A stretch of DNA of 56,407 bases from Sedimentisphaerales bacterium (GCA_016931715.1 JAFGEF010000121.1:1-56407), one strand, 5' to 3'; positions 36,899-46,211 are shown, counted from the first letter of the stretch. Numbers and translations are program-made. Notes: generated from the letters alone by a model not told the origin.

Positions 36899-37687
36899 AT
36901 GAATCGCAAACGGATTTATGAAATCTTGTCGAATAACAGAGAAAATGACACTTTAAGCAAAGGTTTTGGAATTTTTATAGTAACACTCATCGGACTGAAT
37001 GTGATTGCTCTAATCCTCGAATCTGTAACATCCATACACAACAAAGCTCCTGAAATATTCAGAATATTCGAGTATATTTCTGTAATTATATTCACAATAG
37101 AATATATTTTGCGCATCTGGTCTTGCGTAGAGAATCCCAAATATGCCAGTCCAGTCAAAGGCAGGCTGCGTTTTTCCGCTACGCCTATGGCTTTAATTGA
37201 TTTGCTCGCTATACTGCCCTTCTACCTGCCTTTTACAGGCATTGATTTGCGTTTCCTTAGAATCCTGAGAATGATGCGTATAATGCGTATCGCCAAGCTC
37301 GGAAGATATTCGCAGTCCATACAAACCTTAAATCAAGTTATTTCTGCAAAAAAGGAGCAGTTGATATGTATAGTTTTCATCCTTTTCCTGCTGCTTATTA
37401 TTTCTTCTTCACTGCTTTATTATACTGAAAACGAAGCGCAGCCTGATAAATTTTCAAGCATACCTGCTTCGATGTGGTGGGCGATAACAACTTTGACGAC
37501 AGTCGGTTACGGAGATATGTGCCCTGTAACAGCTTTCGGCAAAGTCCTGGCAGCAATAATCGCCGTGCTTGGTATAGGTATGTTTGCCCTGCCCACAGGT
37601 GTTATTGGAGCCGGCTTTATGGAAGAAATAAATCAAAATCCAAAAACAATGACATGCCCGCACTGCGGCAAAGAAATACAAAGTTAA
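36899..37687 (+). CDS. Voltage-gated-like potassium channel
   Basis: A 262-aa six-helix ion channel. S1-S3 lie in about 25-130. S4 has spaced arginines (RFLRILRMMRIMRIAKLGR). The pore loop has selectivity filter TVGYGD at 201-206, preceded by SMWWAITTLT. A small C-terminal tail ends MTCPHCGKEIQS, a CxxC knuckle. Start at ATG 36899 with a GCAGGA site; the frame from 36884 uses TTG. It is divergent from the photolyase operon and followed by an ECF sigma gene. Confidence 0.9.
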   Translation: MNRKRIYEILSNNRENDTLSKGFGIFIVTLIGLNVIALILESVTSIHNKAPEIFRIFEYISVIIFTIEYILRIWSCVENPKYASPVKGRLRFSATPMALIDLLAILPFYLPFTGIDLRFLRILRMMRIMRIAKLGRYSQSIQTLNQVISAKKEQLICIVFILFLLLIISSSLLYYTENEAQPDKFSSIPASMWWAITTLTTVGYGDMCPVTAFGKVLAAIIAVLGIGMFALPTGVIGAGFMEEINQNPKTMTCPHCGKEIQS

Positions 37688-37757
37688 AATTGCATGAGAT
37701 AAGCCAGGATTTTTTGTACTATTTTGTAACATAATCCTTCCCTGCGCAATTATATAA

Positions 37758-38333
37758 ATGATAATGGCAGGTGCTATGGCAAAAATTGTTGAGCAAACTA
37801 ATGATGATTTAGTACTCAGGGCACGCACGCAAAGCAGCGCACTGGGGCAGCTATATGAGTTGTACTACGAGCGGATTTTCCGATTCTGTGTTCACAGGCT
37901 CTTTATAAAGGAAATAGCCGAAGATGTAACTTCGACGATATTTCTTGAAGTCGCGAAGCAAATCCGGGATTTTTCCGGTAATACAGAGAAAGATTTTGAA
38001 AACTGGCTGTATGCCATAGTGGCCAATCATACAAACGCATATATAAGAAAAAACTCGCGACGTAAAAAACTGCTCGAAGAAGCCACCCGCTCGATAAAGA
38101 TTTCTTCTGAAGACAATACCCGGGAGTTAGACTGGCCATGTCTCTATGCTGCCATTGTTAAACTCAAGCCGAAGTACCAGACCATTATCACACTAAGGTT
38201 CTTTGAAAACCTTCCATACACGCAGATAGCGCAAATTCTGCAAATGAAAGAAACAACCTTACGTGTTACTGTTCATAGAATATTAGATGATTTAAGAAAC
38301 GAACTAAAAAGCGTTTTTGGCAATGAGGTGTAG
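37758..38333 (+). CDS. ECF-type RNA polymerase sigma factor 1
   Basis: A 191-aa sigma factor. Region 2 (about 20-90) shows LGQLYELYYERIFRFCVHRLF and EIAEDVTSTIFLEVAKQ. Region 4 (about 130-185) shows LKPKYQTIITLRFFENLPYTQIA with VTVHRILDDLRNEL. Alternative starts lie at ATG 37764 and 37776. Its end (NEV, TAG) contains the GAGGTG that serves as ribosome-binding site for the anti-sigma gene 2 bp away, so the pair is translationally coupled. Promoter targets are unknown. Confidence 0.9.
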   Translation: MIMAGAMAKIVEQTNDDLVLRARTQSSALGQLYELYYERIFRFCVHRLFIKEIAEDVTSTIFLEVAKQIRDFSGNTEKDFENWLYAIVANHTNAYIRKNSRRKKLLEEATRSIKISSEDNTRELDWPCLYAAIVKLKPKYQTIITLRFFENLPYTQIAQILQMKETTLRVTVHRILDDLRNELKSVFGNEV

Positions 38334-38335
38334 AA

Positions 38336-40075
38336 ATGTTCAAAGACGAAAAAGAATTCAAACATTTTGTAGATAAGCTGAATATCAACACAAAGAGCAA
38401 CTCCGCTCATCGCGAAAAGCTTAAGAAACAAATGCTTTCAGCCTTTGAAGAAACTTCACAAAAACAAAATCCCGGCCAACAAAAACCGGATTTATGGAGA
38501 ACAATCATGAAAAGTCCAATTACAAAATTAGCCGCTGCTGCGACAATTATTATTGCTATATTTACTGGAATGTACTTTATTGGAAATCCATTCGGTGCAA
38601 CAATCACTTTCGCCGAAGCTCTCAAACCTATAATAAATGCACAAATAGTAGAATTTGATATTTTTATTGGCGATGAAGAAACAGGGTTGAAAATACACGA
38701 CATTGCAAAAGGTTCAAGAATAAGAAGGACTGTGGAAGCTGTCAACCAGACGACAATCATCGATTTTGAGACTTTAAAGCTGCTTACACTGGAACATAAA
38801 AGTAAAACTGCTGTCGTTATTGATATGAAAAACTTACAGGATGTTCCGGAAAATTATTTTAACAGACTCAGAGACCTCGTATCAGAACTTGAAATTGACC
38901 CAAATTTTGTTGTCGAGGATTTAGGACAATTGGAAATTGACGGAAGGCAGGCAGTTGGATTTATTGCAACAAGTCCTAAAATGGAAGTAGTGCTTTGGGC
39001 AGATATAAAAACTGCTCAACCGATTCGAATTGAGCAGCGCGGTCAACAAATGAATGCAATATGCAAAAACTTTAATTTCGATGTCCAAATGGATGATTCG
39101 TTTTTCAGCCTGGATATTCCCGAAGACTATAGACCAGTTGAGTTACAAATGGACTTCACACCGGGAACCGAAGAAGAATTTATCGAAGGCCTTCGCATAC
39201 GAGCAGAATATATAAATGACGGCTTTTTCCCAGAGGATATCTCAATCGAGTATTTTATTAGAAATACAGATATATTTGGTCGTAAACTTGACAGACTTGA
39301 AGTCAGTGATGCAGAAAAACTGGCTATTAGTATGAATGTGCAGCGGCATTTAATGTTCATTCGATTCTTCGAGGGTCAGGGTAAATGGTTCTATGCCGGT
39401 ATGGGAGTAAAGCTTGGGGATGCAGATAAAGCAATATTCTGGTATAAGCCAAAAGATTCTCAAACATGGCGAGTAATTTTTGGTGATTTATCTGCAAAAG
39501 ATGTGACAGAAGGAAATTTACCCGAACCGGAACAGTCTGATTGGCAAAAAAAGTATCTTGAAGCCTCTAAACAATGGGAAGAGATTGCATTTACAGGCAC
39601 AGAAATAGATAAATGGCATATCACTGCACCTGATGAGATTGTTGCATACTCTAATATTACATTAACGAAAATACCACAAGATACAAACGTGATGTATATC
39701 AGGCTTCCTTATACCAGTGCAGTGTTAGAAAAGGTCACACTTAATGATGAGGAGATACAATTCGAAAAAATAATAGAAGACCGTTACGAATTAGAATTAC
39801 CTATCGAACGTCAATCTATAAATTCATCAAAAATCGAATGCGTCTGGAGCATGCCATTGGAAACTCTTAAAACAGATGTAGGCGGCTATAGAACAAAACT
39901 ACAGGGATTGATACCCGTTGAAAGTTTTGAGATTTCGACTGTTCTGGAACAGGGCTGTGGTTTTAATAATTCATTAGATCCATCACAAACTCAGGTAATG
40001 TATTTCAAGGCAAATGAAACGTTTAAAGTATCAGACAGCGCTTCCTGCGGACTTATGATAAAGAAAGTTAATTAA
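38336..40075 (+). CDS. Putative membrane anti-sigma factor with LolA/RseB-like sensor domain 1
   Basis: A 579-aa single-pass protein. The cytoplasmic part (about 1-60) lacks the zinc-finger Cys/His seen in its paralogue. The membrane segment is about 61-83 (MKSPITKLAAAATIIIAIFTG). The outer domain (about 85-265) carries TIIDFETLKLLTLEHKSKTA, VVLWADIKTAQPIRIE and DDSFFSLDIPEDYRP, resembling LolA/RseB folds. A second shared block contains FIRFFEGQGKWFYAGMGVKL. The last 170 residues are absent from the paralogue. Coupled to the sigma gene, so it probably holds it at the membrane until an envelope cue. Confidence 0.72.
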   Translation: MFKDEKEFKHFVDKLNINTKSNSAHREKLKKQMLSAFEETSQKQNPGQQKPDLWRTIMKSPITKLAAAATIIIAIFTGMYFIGNPFGATITFAEALKPIINAQIVEFDIFIGDEETGLKIHDIAKGSRIRRTVEAVNQTTIIDFETLKLLTLEHKSKTAVVIDMKNLQDVPENYFNRLRDLVSELEIDPNFVVEDLGQLEIDGRQAVGFIATSPKMEVVLWADIKTAQPIRIEQRGQQMNAICKNFNFDVQMDDSFFSLDIPEDYRPVELQMDFTPGTEEEFIEGLRIRAEYINDGFFPEDISIEYFIRNTDIFGRKLDRLEVSDAEKLAISMNVQRHLMFIRFFEGQGKWFYAGMGVKLGDADKAIFWYKPKDSQTWRVIFGDLSAKDVTEGNLPEPEQSDWQKKYLEASKQWEEIAFTGTEIDKWHITAPDEIVAYSNITLTKIPQDTNVMYIRLPYTSAVLEKVTLNDEEIQFEKIIEDRYELELPIERQSINSSKIECVWSMPLETLKTDVGGYRTKLQGLIPVESFEISTVLEQGCGFNNSLDPSQTQVMYFKANETFKVSDSASCGLMIKKVN

Positions 40076-40097
40076 ACGAATTTAAAGACGTAACATC

Positions 40098-40124
40098 TGA
40101 GCCGGTTTTATTTAAACCGGCTCA
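40098..40124. terminator. Bidirectional terminator between anti-sigma 1 and tilS
   Basis: TGAGCCGGTTT (40098-40108) pairs with AAACCGGCTCA (40114-40124), an 11-bp stem with a 5-nt loop. It starts 23 bp after the anti-sigma stop and includes the tilS stop codon. T-rich bases flank it on both sides only weakly. Confidence 0.7.
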
Positions 40125-41581
40125 ATATTTGTTATTCGCAATTGCAGGATTCTTCTGGTTTCTGATGATATTTTTGTTTGTTCACAGATTCTGACAGGCC
40201 AGAGCCAGATTATTTTTTCAGTATCGGTAATAACGAGGGCTTTATTGCGGATTTCTTCCGGTACACGCTGGGCAGTCAGGAATTTGCCGATTTTCTTTTC
40301 GCTCTTTTGTCCTAACGGGATAAATCTGTCACCTGTCTGCCTGTAGCGAACAGTTAATGGCGGCTTGATTTTATCCAAGTCGAAACTTTCATGTTCCAAA
40401 TACCATGTTTCGGATAATATGTTTTTTTTAGTCATATGCGATACAGGCTGGGCAAGCCCCGCCCTGCTATCAACTCCGTGAACAGATGTCCGAATTAAAT
40501 AGTCATTGAATTTTGTCTGACCTGGAATTATTAGATTAATTGATTTTGTTTCATTCGGTTGCGCAAATCCCGCCATACGATTTACAAAAATAATATTTTC
40601 ATATTCCACTTGTACAAGAAATCCATTTGGCAACTGGATTTTTTTGTGTGTTGAGTTTTGTTGTATCAGTTTCAATATTTTTTGATAATGCAGAGATGTT
40701 AAATCACGCTCGCCGCAACCAAGGCTAGCTAATGCTCTGCGAATCAATTCCACTTTTTCCGAAGGCGATTGAGATTGAAATATTTTATGTTTTAGTATTA
40801 CTTTATTATTATTGCAACTTGAAATTTCAGGCCAGAGTTTTTCAGCCTTACGGTAAACCAGTTTATAAAAACTTTCTGCTTTTATAGATAATTCAGAAAT
40901 CTGCTCCACGAGAGAGCCTTTGCATTGTTTTTGTAAAGCAGGCAAGAGTTTGTGACGAATGCGATTCCGCGTATATAGATATTCCGCGTTTGTATAGTCT
41001 TCCCGCCACATAAGATTTTTCAGCCGGAGATATTTTATTATTTCATCTCTTGTTGCGCACAAGAGCGGCCGAACAAAAAATATTTTTCCGTCAAACTTTC
41101 GTACGGGCCAGATACCGGCTAGTCCCCTCATGCCTGTGCCTCGAAGCAGCCTGTGAATGACAGTTTCAGCGTTATCATTTTTTTGATGACCGGTCGCAAT
41201 CATGGAGCATTTGTTTGCTTTCGCAATTTCAATGAGACTTTCTATCCGCAATTGGCGAGCGGCGGTTTCGATTGACAGCTTATTAACACGCGCAAATCCA
41301 GGCACATCAAGATGCTTCGTTGTCACTGGAATTTGTAATTTCTCTGCCTGAGAAATAACAAACTCCTCATCTCTTCCGGCATCATCTCTTAACTGATGAT
41401 TTATATGAGCACAATATAACTCTCCTGTAAAGAGACCATGAGATTTCAAAGCGTGCAGAACATATAGAAGCGCAATCGAATCTGCTCCGCCTGAAACAGC
41501 GAGAAGAAGACTGGTTTTCGAAAATGAAAATTCCGCCGCCGTAAGAAAATCCGCAACTTTTTTTTCAAGTTCCTGCAGCAT
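40112..41581 (-). CDS. tilS: tRNA(Ile)-lysidine synthase TilS
   Basis: A 489-aa enzyme that adds lysine to C34 of tRNA-Ile(CAU) with ATP. The PP-loop SGGADS is at 30-35 (LLLAVSGGADSIALLYVL), with CAHINHQLRDDAGRDE, ATGHQKNDNAETVIHRLLRGTGMRGLAGI and the C-terminal PLTVRYRQTGDRFIPLGQ domain. It is slightly long: the linker has two short inserts, MAGFAQPNE and RAGLAQPVS, encoded by related 18-bp sequences. ACAGGAAAG lies before ATG 41581. An essential gene; the frame is intact. Confidence 0.94.
   Translation of the reverse strand: MLQELEKKVADFLTAAEFSFSKTSLLLAVSGGADSIALLYVLHALKSHGLFTGELYCAHINHQLRDDAGRDEEFVISQAEKLQIPVTTKHLDVPGFARVNKLSIETAARQLRIESLIEIAKANKCSMIATGHQKNDNAETVIHRLLRGTGMRGLAGIWPVRKFDGKIFFVRPLLCATRDEIIKYLRLKNLMWREDYTNAEYLYTRNRIRHKLLPALQKQCKGSLVEQISELSIKAESFYKLVYRKAEKLWPEISSCNNNKVILKHKIFQSQSPSEKVELIRRALASLGCGERDLTSLHYQKILKLIQQNSTHKKIQLPNGFLVQVEYENIIFVNRMAGFAQPNETKSINLIIPGQTKFNDYLIRTSVHGVDSRAGLAQPVSHMTKKNILSETWYLEHESFDLDKIKPPLTVRYRQTGDRFIPLGQKSEKKIGKFLTAQRVPEEIRNKALVITDTEKIIWLWPVRICEQTKISSETRRILQLRITNIEPV
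40446..40463 (-). repeat. 18-bp repeat unit B inside tilS
   Basis: GGCTGGGCAAGCCCCGCC on the plus strand, containing the palindromic core GGGCAAGCCC. It matches unit A at 40557-40574 in 14 of 18 positions, in the same orientation. It encodes AGLAQP in the tilS linker. Confidence 0.5.
40557..40574 (-). repeat. 18-bp repeat unit A inside tilS
   Basis: GGTTGCGCAAATCCCGCC on the plus strand, 14 of 18 identical to unit B, 94 bp away. It encodes AGFAQP. The similarity could be convergent, since both encode nearly the same peptide in the same frame. Confidence 0.45.
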
Positions 41582-41597
41582 CTTTCCTGTACATTAT

Positions 41598-41631
41598 AAA
41601 AAAAGCGGACCTGTTTTTTATTCAGGCCCGC
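41598..41631 (-). terminator. Rho-independent terminator of the TPR lipoprotein gene
   Basis: On the minus strand GCGGGCCTG (41631-41623) pairs with CAGGTCCGC (41613-41605), allowing one G-U pair. It is followed by seven T residues (41604-41598). It lies between the lipoprotein stop at 41675 and the tilS start, so tilS needs its own promoter. Confidence 0.85.
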
Positions 41632-41674
41632 GAGCAAATTTCATATAACATTGATAAACAACCATAAAAATAAC

Positions 41675-42463
41675 TTATGGCGTTACTGTCTTTTCCAATT
41701 CTTTTATACGCTCTTCAGCATTTTTCTTCCATTCGAGATTCTGATCAAACTTTGCTTCTTTGTCAACTGCTTCACGATAGAGAGTCAAAGCTTCTGCATA
41801 ATTTTTCATATATCTATCAAGAATGCGAGCAGCCCTAAACCTTGCAGTCCTGACTGCCTGAGGATCCCATTTGAAAGAAGCCTTATAATATTCAAGAGCC
41901 TGGTAATAATCTTTTAGATTCTCACTAATCACTCCTGCTTCAAATGCGGCATCGTCAATTTTATCACTCTTTTCATAAGTTCTAATTAACTTCCTGAATT
42001 TAGTAAGAGCGGACCTGTATAGATTCTTATTTGCAAGAGCAATACCGAAACGTTCAGCCTGCCTCTTATCCATCATAGCGCTATCATAAAGAAGGTCTGC
42101 ATCCATTATCTGTTGTACAGGTTCAAGTCCTTCTACGAGAAGCACAGGAACATAATCATATTGGGGCATTATATTCAATGCATCTAACTCTTTTTCAGCC
42201 CAGCGCTGCTTTTCATTATTACCCTGTTTCGCATATAAATTTATAAGCGCTTCGAGGCTTTCTTTATATTGCGTCCTGCTTTTCTCGACTATTTCAATAA
42301 TATCAATTTCTCCTGCCGCAGCGCTGATTGCTCCGCCGGGGTAGTACGTACCACCGCTTGTTCTTGGTGCTAATTGGCCGCTGCTGATGGAACCTGTACT
42401 CTGACAGCCCATAGAAATACATACTAATGTAATAATTGTTACGATACTAATCTTTCTTGCCAT
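41675..42463 (-). CDS. TPR-repeat lipoprotein
   Basis: A 262-aa lipoprotein; signal ends CISMGC (Cys20). After a Gly/Ser-rich linker the body is helical with tetratricopeptide patterns (YKESLEALINLYAKQGN, YRSALTKFRKLIRTYEKSDK, DYYQALEYYKASFKWDP, NYAEALTLYREAVDKEAK). It resembles YfiO/BamD-like or other outer-membrane scaffold lipoproteins, but no specific family is clear. AAAGGAGG precedes ATG 42463. Confidence 0.8.
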   Translation of the reverse strand: MARKISIVTIITLVCISMGCQSTGSISSGQLAPRTSGGTYYPGGAISAAAGEIDIIEIVEKSRTQYKESLEALINLYAKQGNNEKQRWAEKELDALNIMPQYDYVPVLLVEGLEPVQQIMDADLLYDSAMMDKRQAERFGIALANKNLYRSALTKFRKLIRTYEKSDKIDDAAFEAGVISENLKDYYQALEYYKASFKWDPQAVRTARFRAARILDRYMKNYAEALTLYREAVDKEAKFDQNLEWKKNAEERIKELEKTVTP

Positions 42464-42707
42464 AATGGCCTCCTTTCAACTAAAATCTTTCCCAAAGGGT
42501 TATTCATAAAATATTTAGTATCAATTATCAATTTCAAGTCCGTTCGTCAAGTACAAACAGACAAAAAATTTAACTTAAAGCGTCTATTTCCCTTTTTAGA
42601 GAAAAAAACGCCGATTTTAGGACAAAATTAATAAAAAAATGTCCTGCTGTTTAAGTATAAAAAAAGTCCGAATAAAATCCAATTATACAACCAAGATGAA
42701 AAAGTAT

Positions 42708-42736
42708 TTGACTTTTATTGATGATTAGGTTATAAT
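42708..42736 (+). promoter_or_regulatory. Near-consensus promoter of the DUF1573 lipoprotein gene
   Basis: TTGACT (42708-42713), a 17-bp spacer and TATAAT (42731-42736). Transcription should begin near 42743, giving an untranslated leader of about 130 nt before ATG 42875, long enough for regulation. Confidence 0.85.
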
Positions 42737-42756
42737 ACTTTGAAAATAAGGGGGGT

Positions 42757-42813
42757 ATGACCATGGAGGAGGGCACCTTGCATATCATAAGGATGTCCTT
42801 AAAGTCAAAGTAA
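42757..42813 (+). CDS. Possible 18-codon leader peptide
   Basis: An ATG directly behind an AAGGGGGG stretch opens an 18-codon frame (MTMEEGTLHIIRMSLKSK) ending TAA at 42811. It lies in the leader of the DUF1573 gene. A second short hairpin, AAGGA-TG-TCCTT, is within it. It may be chance; no run of a single amino acid suggests classical attenuation. Confidence 0.2.
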   Translation: MTMEEGTLHIIRMSLKSK

Positions 42814-42874
42814 ATATCCCGGCAAATATACATATTTGTAAAAATTATATCAAAAATAATTTGGGAATGGTGCC

Positions 42875-44134
42875 ATGAAATACTATAGATTAACATTGGT
42901 ATTAAGTTGTGTTATATTCACTTTCCTGTTTCAATCAGGCTGTGAAGAACAAACTGTGCGTCATGAGAGACTTGATCCGGAATGGTTCAATCAGCCAGTC
43001 TGGCAGCAGATCAGGTCATCTCAAGCTCAATCCAATCAAACGCTTCAAAGCGAGCAAAGCCGTTCTGCTTTACGCCAGCCTCAGAATCCGACTCCTAATC
43101 AGGCTTCAATAACAAACTCAGTCCGGAATAATGAAATACCAAAGATTACTTTTAGTAATCTCAGCCATGACTTTGGTAAAATTCGTTCCGGTTCATCCAA
43201 CAATATTTGTGAATTTGTTTTTACAAATACAGGAAATGCCAATCTGATAATTTCAGAGGTTAAGACTTCGTGTACTTGCACGCCGGTTATACTCGAGAAC
43301 GATAAAAAAGAGTATGCTCCCGGCGAAAGCGGCAAAATACTGGCTGGCTACCTCGACACGGAGCTTGGACAGGCAATAAAACATATTTATATTTACAGTA
43401 ATGACCCGGCAAGCCCCAAATCCGAGCTTGCCATAAAAGCAGAGCTTTTTGCCCCCATTGATTATGAACCGAAAAGACTCAATCTTTCTCTTAATAACGA
43501 AAATGCAGGCTGTCCCAAAATTACAGTAAGCAGTTCTGACGGCCAGCCGTTCTCTATCACTGGTTTTCAATCAAATGGTGATGTCATTACAGCTCAATAT
43601 AATCCCAATAAACAGGCAACACAATTTGTCCTCGAACCACAGGTCAACATGGCAAAATTAGGCACAGCTCCGGAAGGAATTTACAAAATTACACTTTCTC
43701 ATCCTGAGTGCAAACTTATCAGCGGTACTTTTTATACGCCGCCGAGATTTACAGCAAGCCCGCAAAGACTTGTAGTCAGTCAGGCTCATCCCGGCAGATC
43801 TGTTTACAAAACTATTAAGATAGTAAGCAACTATGAGGAAGATTTTTCCATTAAGACGCAATTATCAAGCAAGGGTATTGCAAAGATTCAAAACGTCGAA
43901 AGGATGCGCAACGGATACCAGATTACAGTTGAGATAAATCCACCGCTGCCTTCCGGCAATGCCACAACGTTCACGGACAATCTAAAAATAAATGTAGCAG
44001 GCATAGATGTTAATATTCAATGTCATGGGTATTATCCAGGCGCTGCAGTAACAGAATCGGAAACAGACGGAGAATGCAAAACCTGCGGCCCGGTGAGAAT
44101 TGATATGCCAAGTATGAGTAAGTATCCAAGATAA
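42875..44134 (+). CDS. DUF1573-domain lipoprotein
   Basis: A 419-aa lipoprotein; signal ends FLFQSGC (Cys23). After a Gln/Asn-rich linker (about 40-95) is a DUF1573 Ig-like domain: SHDFGKIRSGSSNNICEFVFTNTGNANLII, KTSCTCTPV, YAPGESGKI, YSNDPASPKSEL. A second beta-sandwich half follows (about 200-390), ending CHGYYPGAAVTE and a CKTCGP tail. DUF1573 proteins are abundant, mostly unstudied envelope proteins of Planctomycetes and Bacteroidetes. Expression from the promoter at 42708 is likely strong. Confidence 0.85.
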   Translation: MKYYRLTLVLSCVIFTFLFQSGCEEQTVRHERLDPEWFNQPVWQQIRSSQAQSNQTLQSEQSRSALRQPQNPTPNQASITNSVRNNEIPKITFSNLSHDFGKIRSGSSNNICEFVFTNTGNANLIISEVKTSCTCTPVILENDKKEYAPGESGKILAGYLDTELGQAIKHIYIYSNDPASPKSELAIKAELFAPIDYEPKRLNLSLNNENAGCPKITVSSSDGQPFSITGFQSNGDVITAQYNPNKQATQFVLEPQVNMAKLGTAPEGIYKITLSHPECKLISGTFYTPPRFTASPQRLVVSQAHPGRSVYKTIKIVSNYEEDFSIKTQLSSKGIAKIQNVERMRNGYQITVEINPPLPSGNATTFTDNLKINVAGIDVNIQCHGYYPGAAVTESETDGECKTCGPVRIDMPSMSKYPR

Positions 44135-44156
44135 GCGGCTATACCATTAAAGACGC

Positions 44157-46211
44157 TTAATTGCACATCTGTGCAACAGTACCATCAGCCTGACCCGAGG
44201 TAATATTAAAAAGAAATCTATCGCGAACAATGCTTTCGATTGTTACCTGTAAAGGCCTATCTGCATCGATAAAATCCTGAAGCCTTGATTCGGCTGCCCA
44301 TCTCCCTCCAGGCTCAATTATCCCGTCGGATTCACTCGAGCTTGAATTTTTACCTTGTTTTTCCACCTTAAGGAGCCTGTATGATTTCGATAAAGAAGTA
44401 TCACCTGCCCGTATTACGCTTAGAGATATAGCCCGTATTTGCTCATTCTTCTGTTTCGTAAAAAATAATACAGGCTCATCCAGACCTCTTTCAATCTGCA
44501 TCGGCGAGTTTACATCTTCCATACAGATAAAACCTGTTCGCCGCAGGATGTCACCATTCAAAGGAATATTAATTAAATTCTCATCTCCCAGTTTTTCAGC
44601 CAAATTCTCTATTTCCTGCGCTTTTGCGTAAGGATTTTTCTCGACAAGCTGCATGGCCCTTGCAAACATCAGGGATTCACGTCCTTTTTCCATTTCACCG
44701 CGATCCGCATGGTAATTACCCAGTAACAGATAGCCCTCAAGAGTCGGGGTATGACTTTGTTTTATTATACTGCACAATCTCTCCTTTGACTGAGTATCCA
44801 TGAAATAATTCTTAAATAACAAGAGGATTTTAATTTCTTCCCCTTTTTCAAGAAGCATATCCATTGCCTGTTCAGTTTGCCCGCTTGCTATACTGCGACT
44901 GTAATGCGCAATCATCGGATTTATAAGAGAGTTATTGCTGTTTGCAACAATATTATCCTTCTGTATATTCCTCATGTACGTTCGGGAAATATACAGCACC
45001 TCATCCCCTTTTTTCATATGCAGATAACTGCCGCTTTCGCCGATCTTCGTCCAGCCAAGATTTTCTAACTCCTCATTATATATCTTAAAAGCTTCCTTCG
45101 TATCACGAAGCTCTTTAAATTGCCAGATCGTATCATTGTCTTTCAGCAGTTTCCTTCCTGAAATCATAAACTCTACATTATCTTCCAAAAACGAAAAATC
45201 AGGCGGCTTGATATAAGTGCCATACAACATTTCCGGAAGCACAGGAAGTTCACCATACTTATTAAGCAAATTCTCAAACTGTTTTTTGAGAGCAGCCGTA
45301 AGTTCGTGTGCAATATTTTTCGCTTCTTTCTCATATTCCGTTCCGGGACACTCTATGCAGAAAGTTCTGCTCGAATGCTGCAATTCGCTTTGAATTTTGA
45401 AAGGGACTACCGGCCCGGAAGAAGCATTATCGATAGAGTCCGAAAGAACTTCGGAAATCGAGCTTGACGCTTCGCAATCGATTTTTACATTCATTTCGCG
45501 GCTTAAAAGAAATGAATCCTCATTCAGAACAGGCATATCTAAAACAATAAATACATCGGGAAGCACACCGCCAGGTTCAGGCCAGTAAGTATCAGAGCAA
45601 TATGTCACTATATTCACATAAGGCAGCCTGGATAGAGATTTTTGAATTTTTAGGGCAACCTGGTCAAGAAAATGATGGTCACTTTTACAGATTAGCATGA
45701 TGCTTCGTAAACTGACTGTCATATCCTCTGCCGCTGAATTAGAGTTGACTGTCTGGATTTTATTCCTGGCATCAATAAAGCCTATATTCATTCCTGACTT
45801 TAAAAGAGTTCTCTCGGTTGCAGCAGGATTTCCCTCGATTTTATTCAATATCACAAAAGACGGTTTTTCAGCGACTGTTCGAGGAATCTCGAATAATATT
45901 ATTACGATGCAGGTATATATGAAAACACAAGCCGGAATAACCTTCTTTCGTTTCAGACCCCTTTCTGTTATTTGAATTTCATGGGCTTGGCGATTTTGTC
46001 TTTTTTGCAAGCGAAAAACCAGGGGGAACAAAAAACATAAAATATATAAAAAACTCATTAGAGGATTAAAAAAAAGAAAAGTAAACAGCCAAAAAACCTT
46101 TGTACCCAATCCGTTTCCGAATATTGGGTAAAGCCGGCTGCTGAGCAGGCAGTGAATAAGTAATATTGCCCATAAACATAGATATAAATAGCTAAATATA
46201 TACAAAAGCAT
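44157..46211 (-). CDS. Large membrane protein of unknown function
   Basis: A 684-aa protein with two N-terminal membrane helices (about 1-22 and 39-66) and one at about 92-112. A large soluble part follows. Two regions resemble periplasmic sensor folds (SLRSIMLICKSDHHFLDQVALKIQKSL, ISGRKLLKDNDTIWQF). Later there are TPR-like helices (about 480-560, TLEGYLLLGNYHADRGEMEKG). No known family is recognised. Expressed as a single gene on the minus strand; a GAAAGG site precedes ATG 46211. Confidence 0.6.
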   Translation of the reverse strand: MLLYIFSYLYLCLWAILLIHCLLSSRLYPIFGNGLGTKVFWLFTFLFFNPLMSFLYILCFLFPLVFRLQKRQNRQAHEIQITERGLKRKKVIPACVFIYTCIVIILFEIPRTVAEKPSFVILNKIEGNPAATERTLLKSGMNIGFIDARNKIQTVNSNSAAEDMTVSLRSIMLICKSDHHFLDQVALKIQKSLSRLPYVNIVTYCSDTYWPEPGGVLPDVFIVLDMPVLNEDSFLLSREMNVKIDCEASSSISEVLSDSIDNASSGPVVPFKIQSELQHSSRTFCIECPGTEYEKEAKNIAHELTAALKKQFENLLNKYGELPVLPEMLYGTYIKPPDFSFLEDNVEFMISGRKLLKDNDTIWQFKELRDTKEAFKIYNEELENLGWTKIGESGSYLHMKKGDEVLYISRTYMRNIQKDNIVANSNNSLINPMIAHYSRSIASGQTEQAMDMLLEKGEEIKILLLFKNYFMDTQSKERLCSIIKQSHTPTLEGYLLLGNYHADRGEMEKGRESLMFARAMQLVEKNPYAKAQEIENLAEKLGDENLINIPLNGDILRRTGFICMEDVNSPMQIERGLDEPVLFFTKQKNEQIRAISLSVIRAGDTSLSKSYRLLKVEKQGKNSSSSESDGIIEPGGRWAAESRLQDFIDADRPLQVTIESIVRDRFLFNITSGQADGTVAQMCN

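Larger units (their letters stand above)
42464..42874. other. Long intergenic region with promoter, G-tract and short leader frame
   Basis: About 410 bp between divergent lipoprotein genes. It holds the near-consensus promoter at 42708-42736 and then a roughly 130-nt leader. The leader contains GGGGGG (42750-42755) and an 18-codon frame (42757-42813). The 42464-42700 part is AT-rich without a recognisable feature; the promoter for the TPR lipoprotein gene should be there. Confidence 0.6.

Noticed and set aside
42714..42874. Riboswitch in the DUF1573 leader
   Set aside because: No recognisable core of a known class was found; only a promoter, a G-tract and a small frame are supported.
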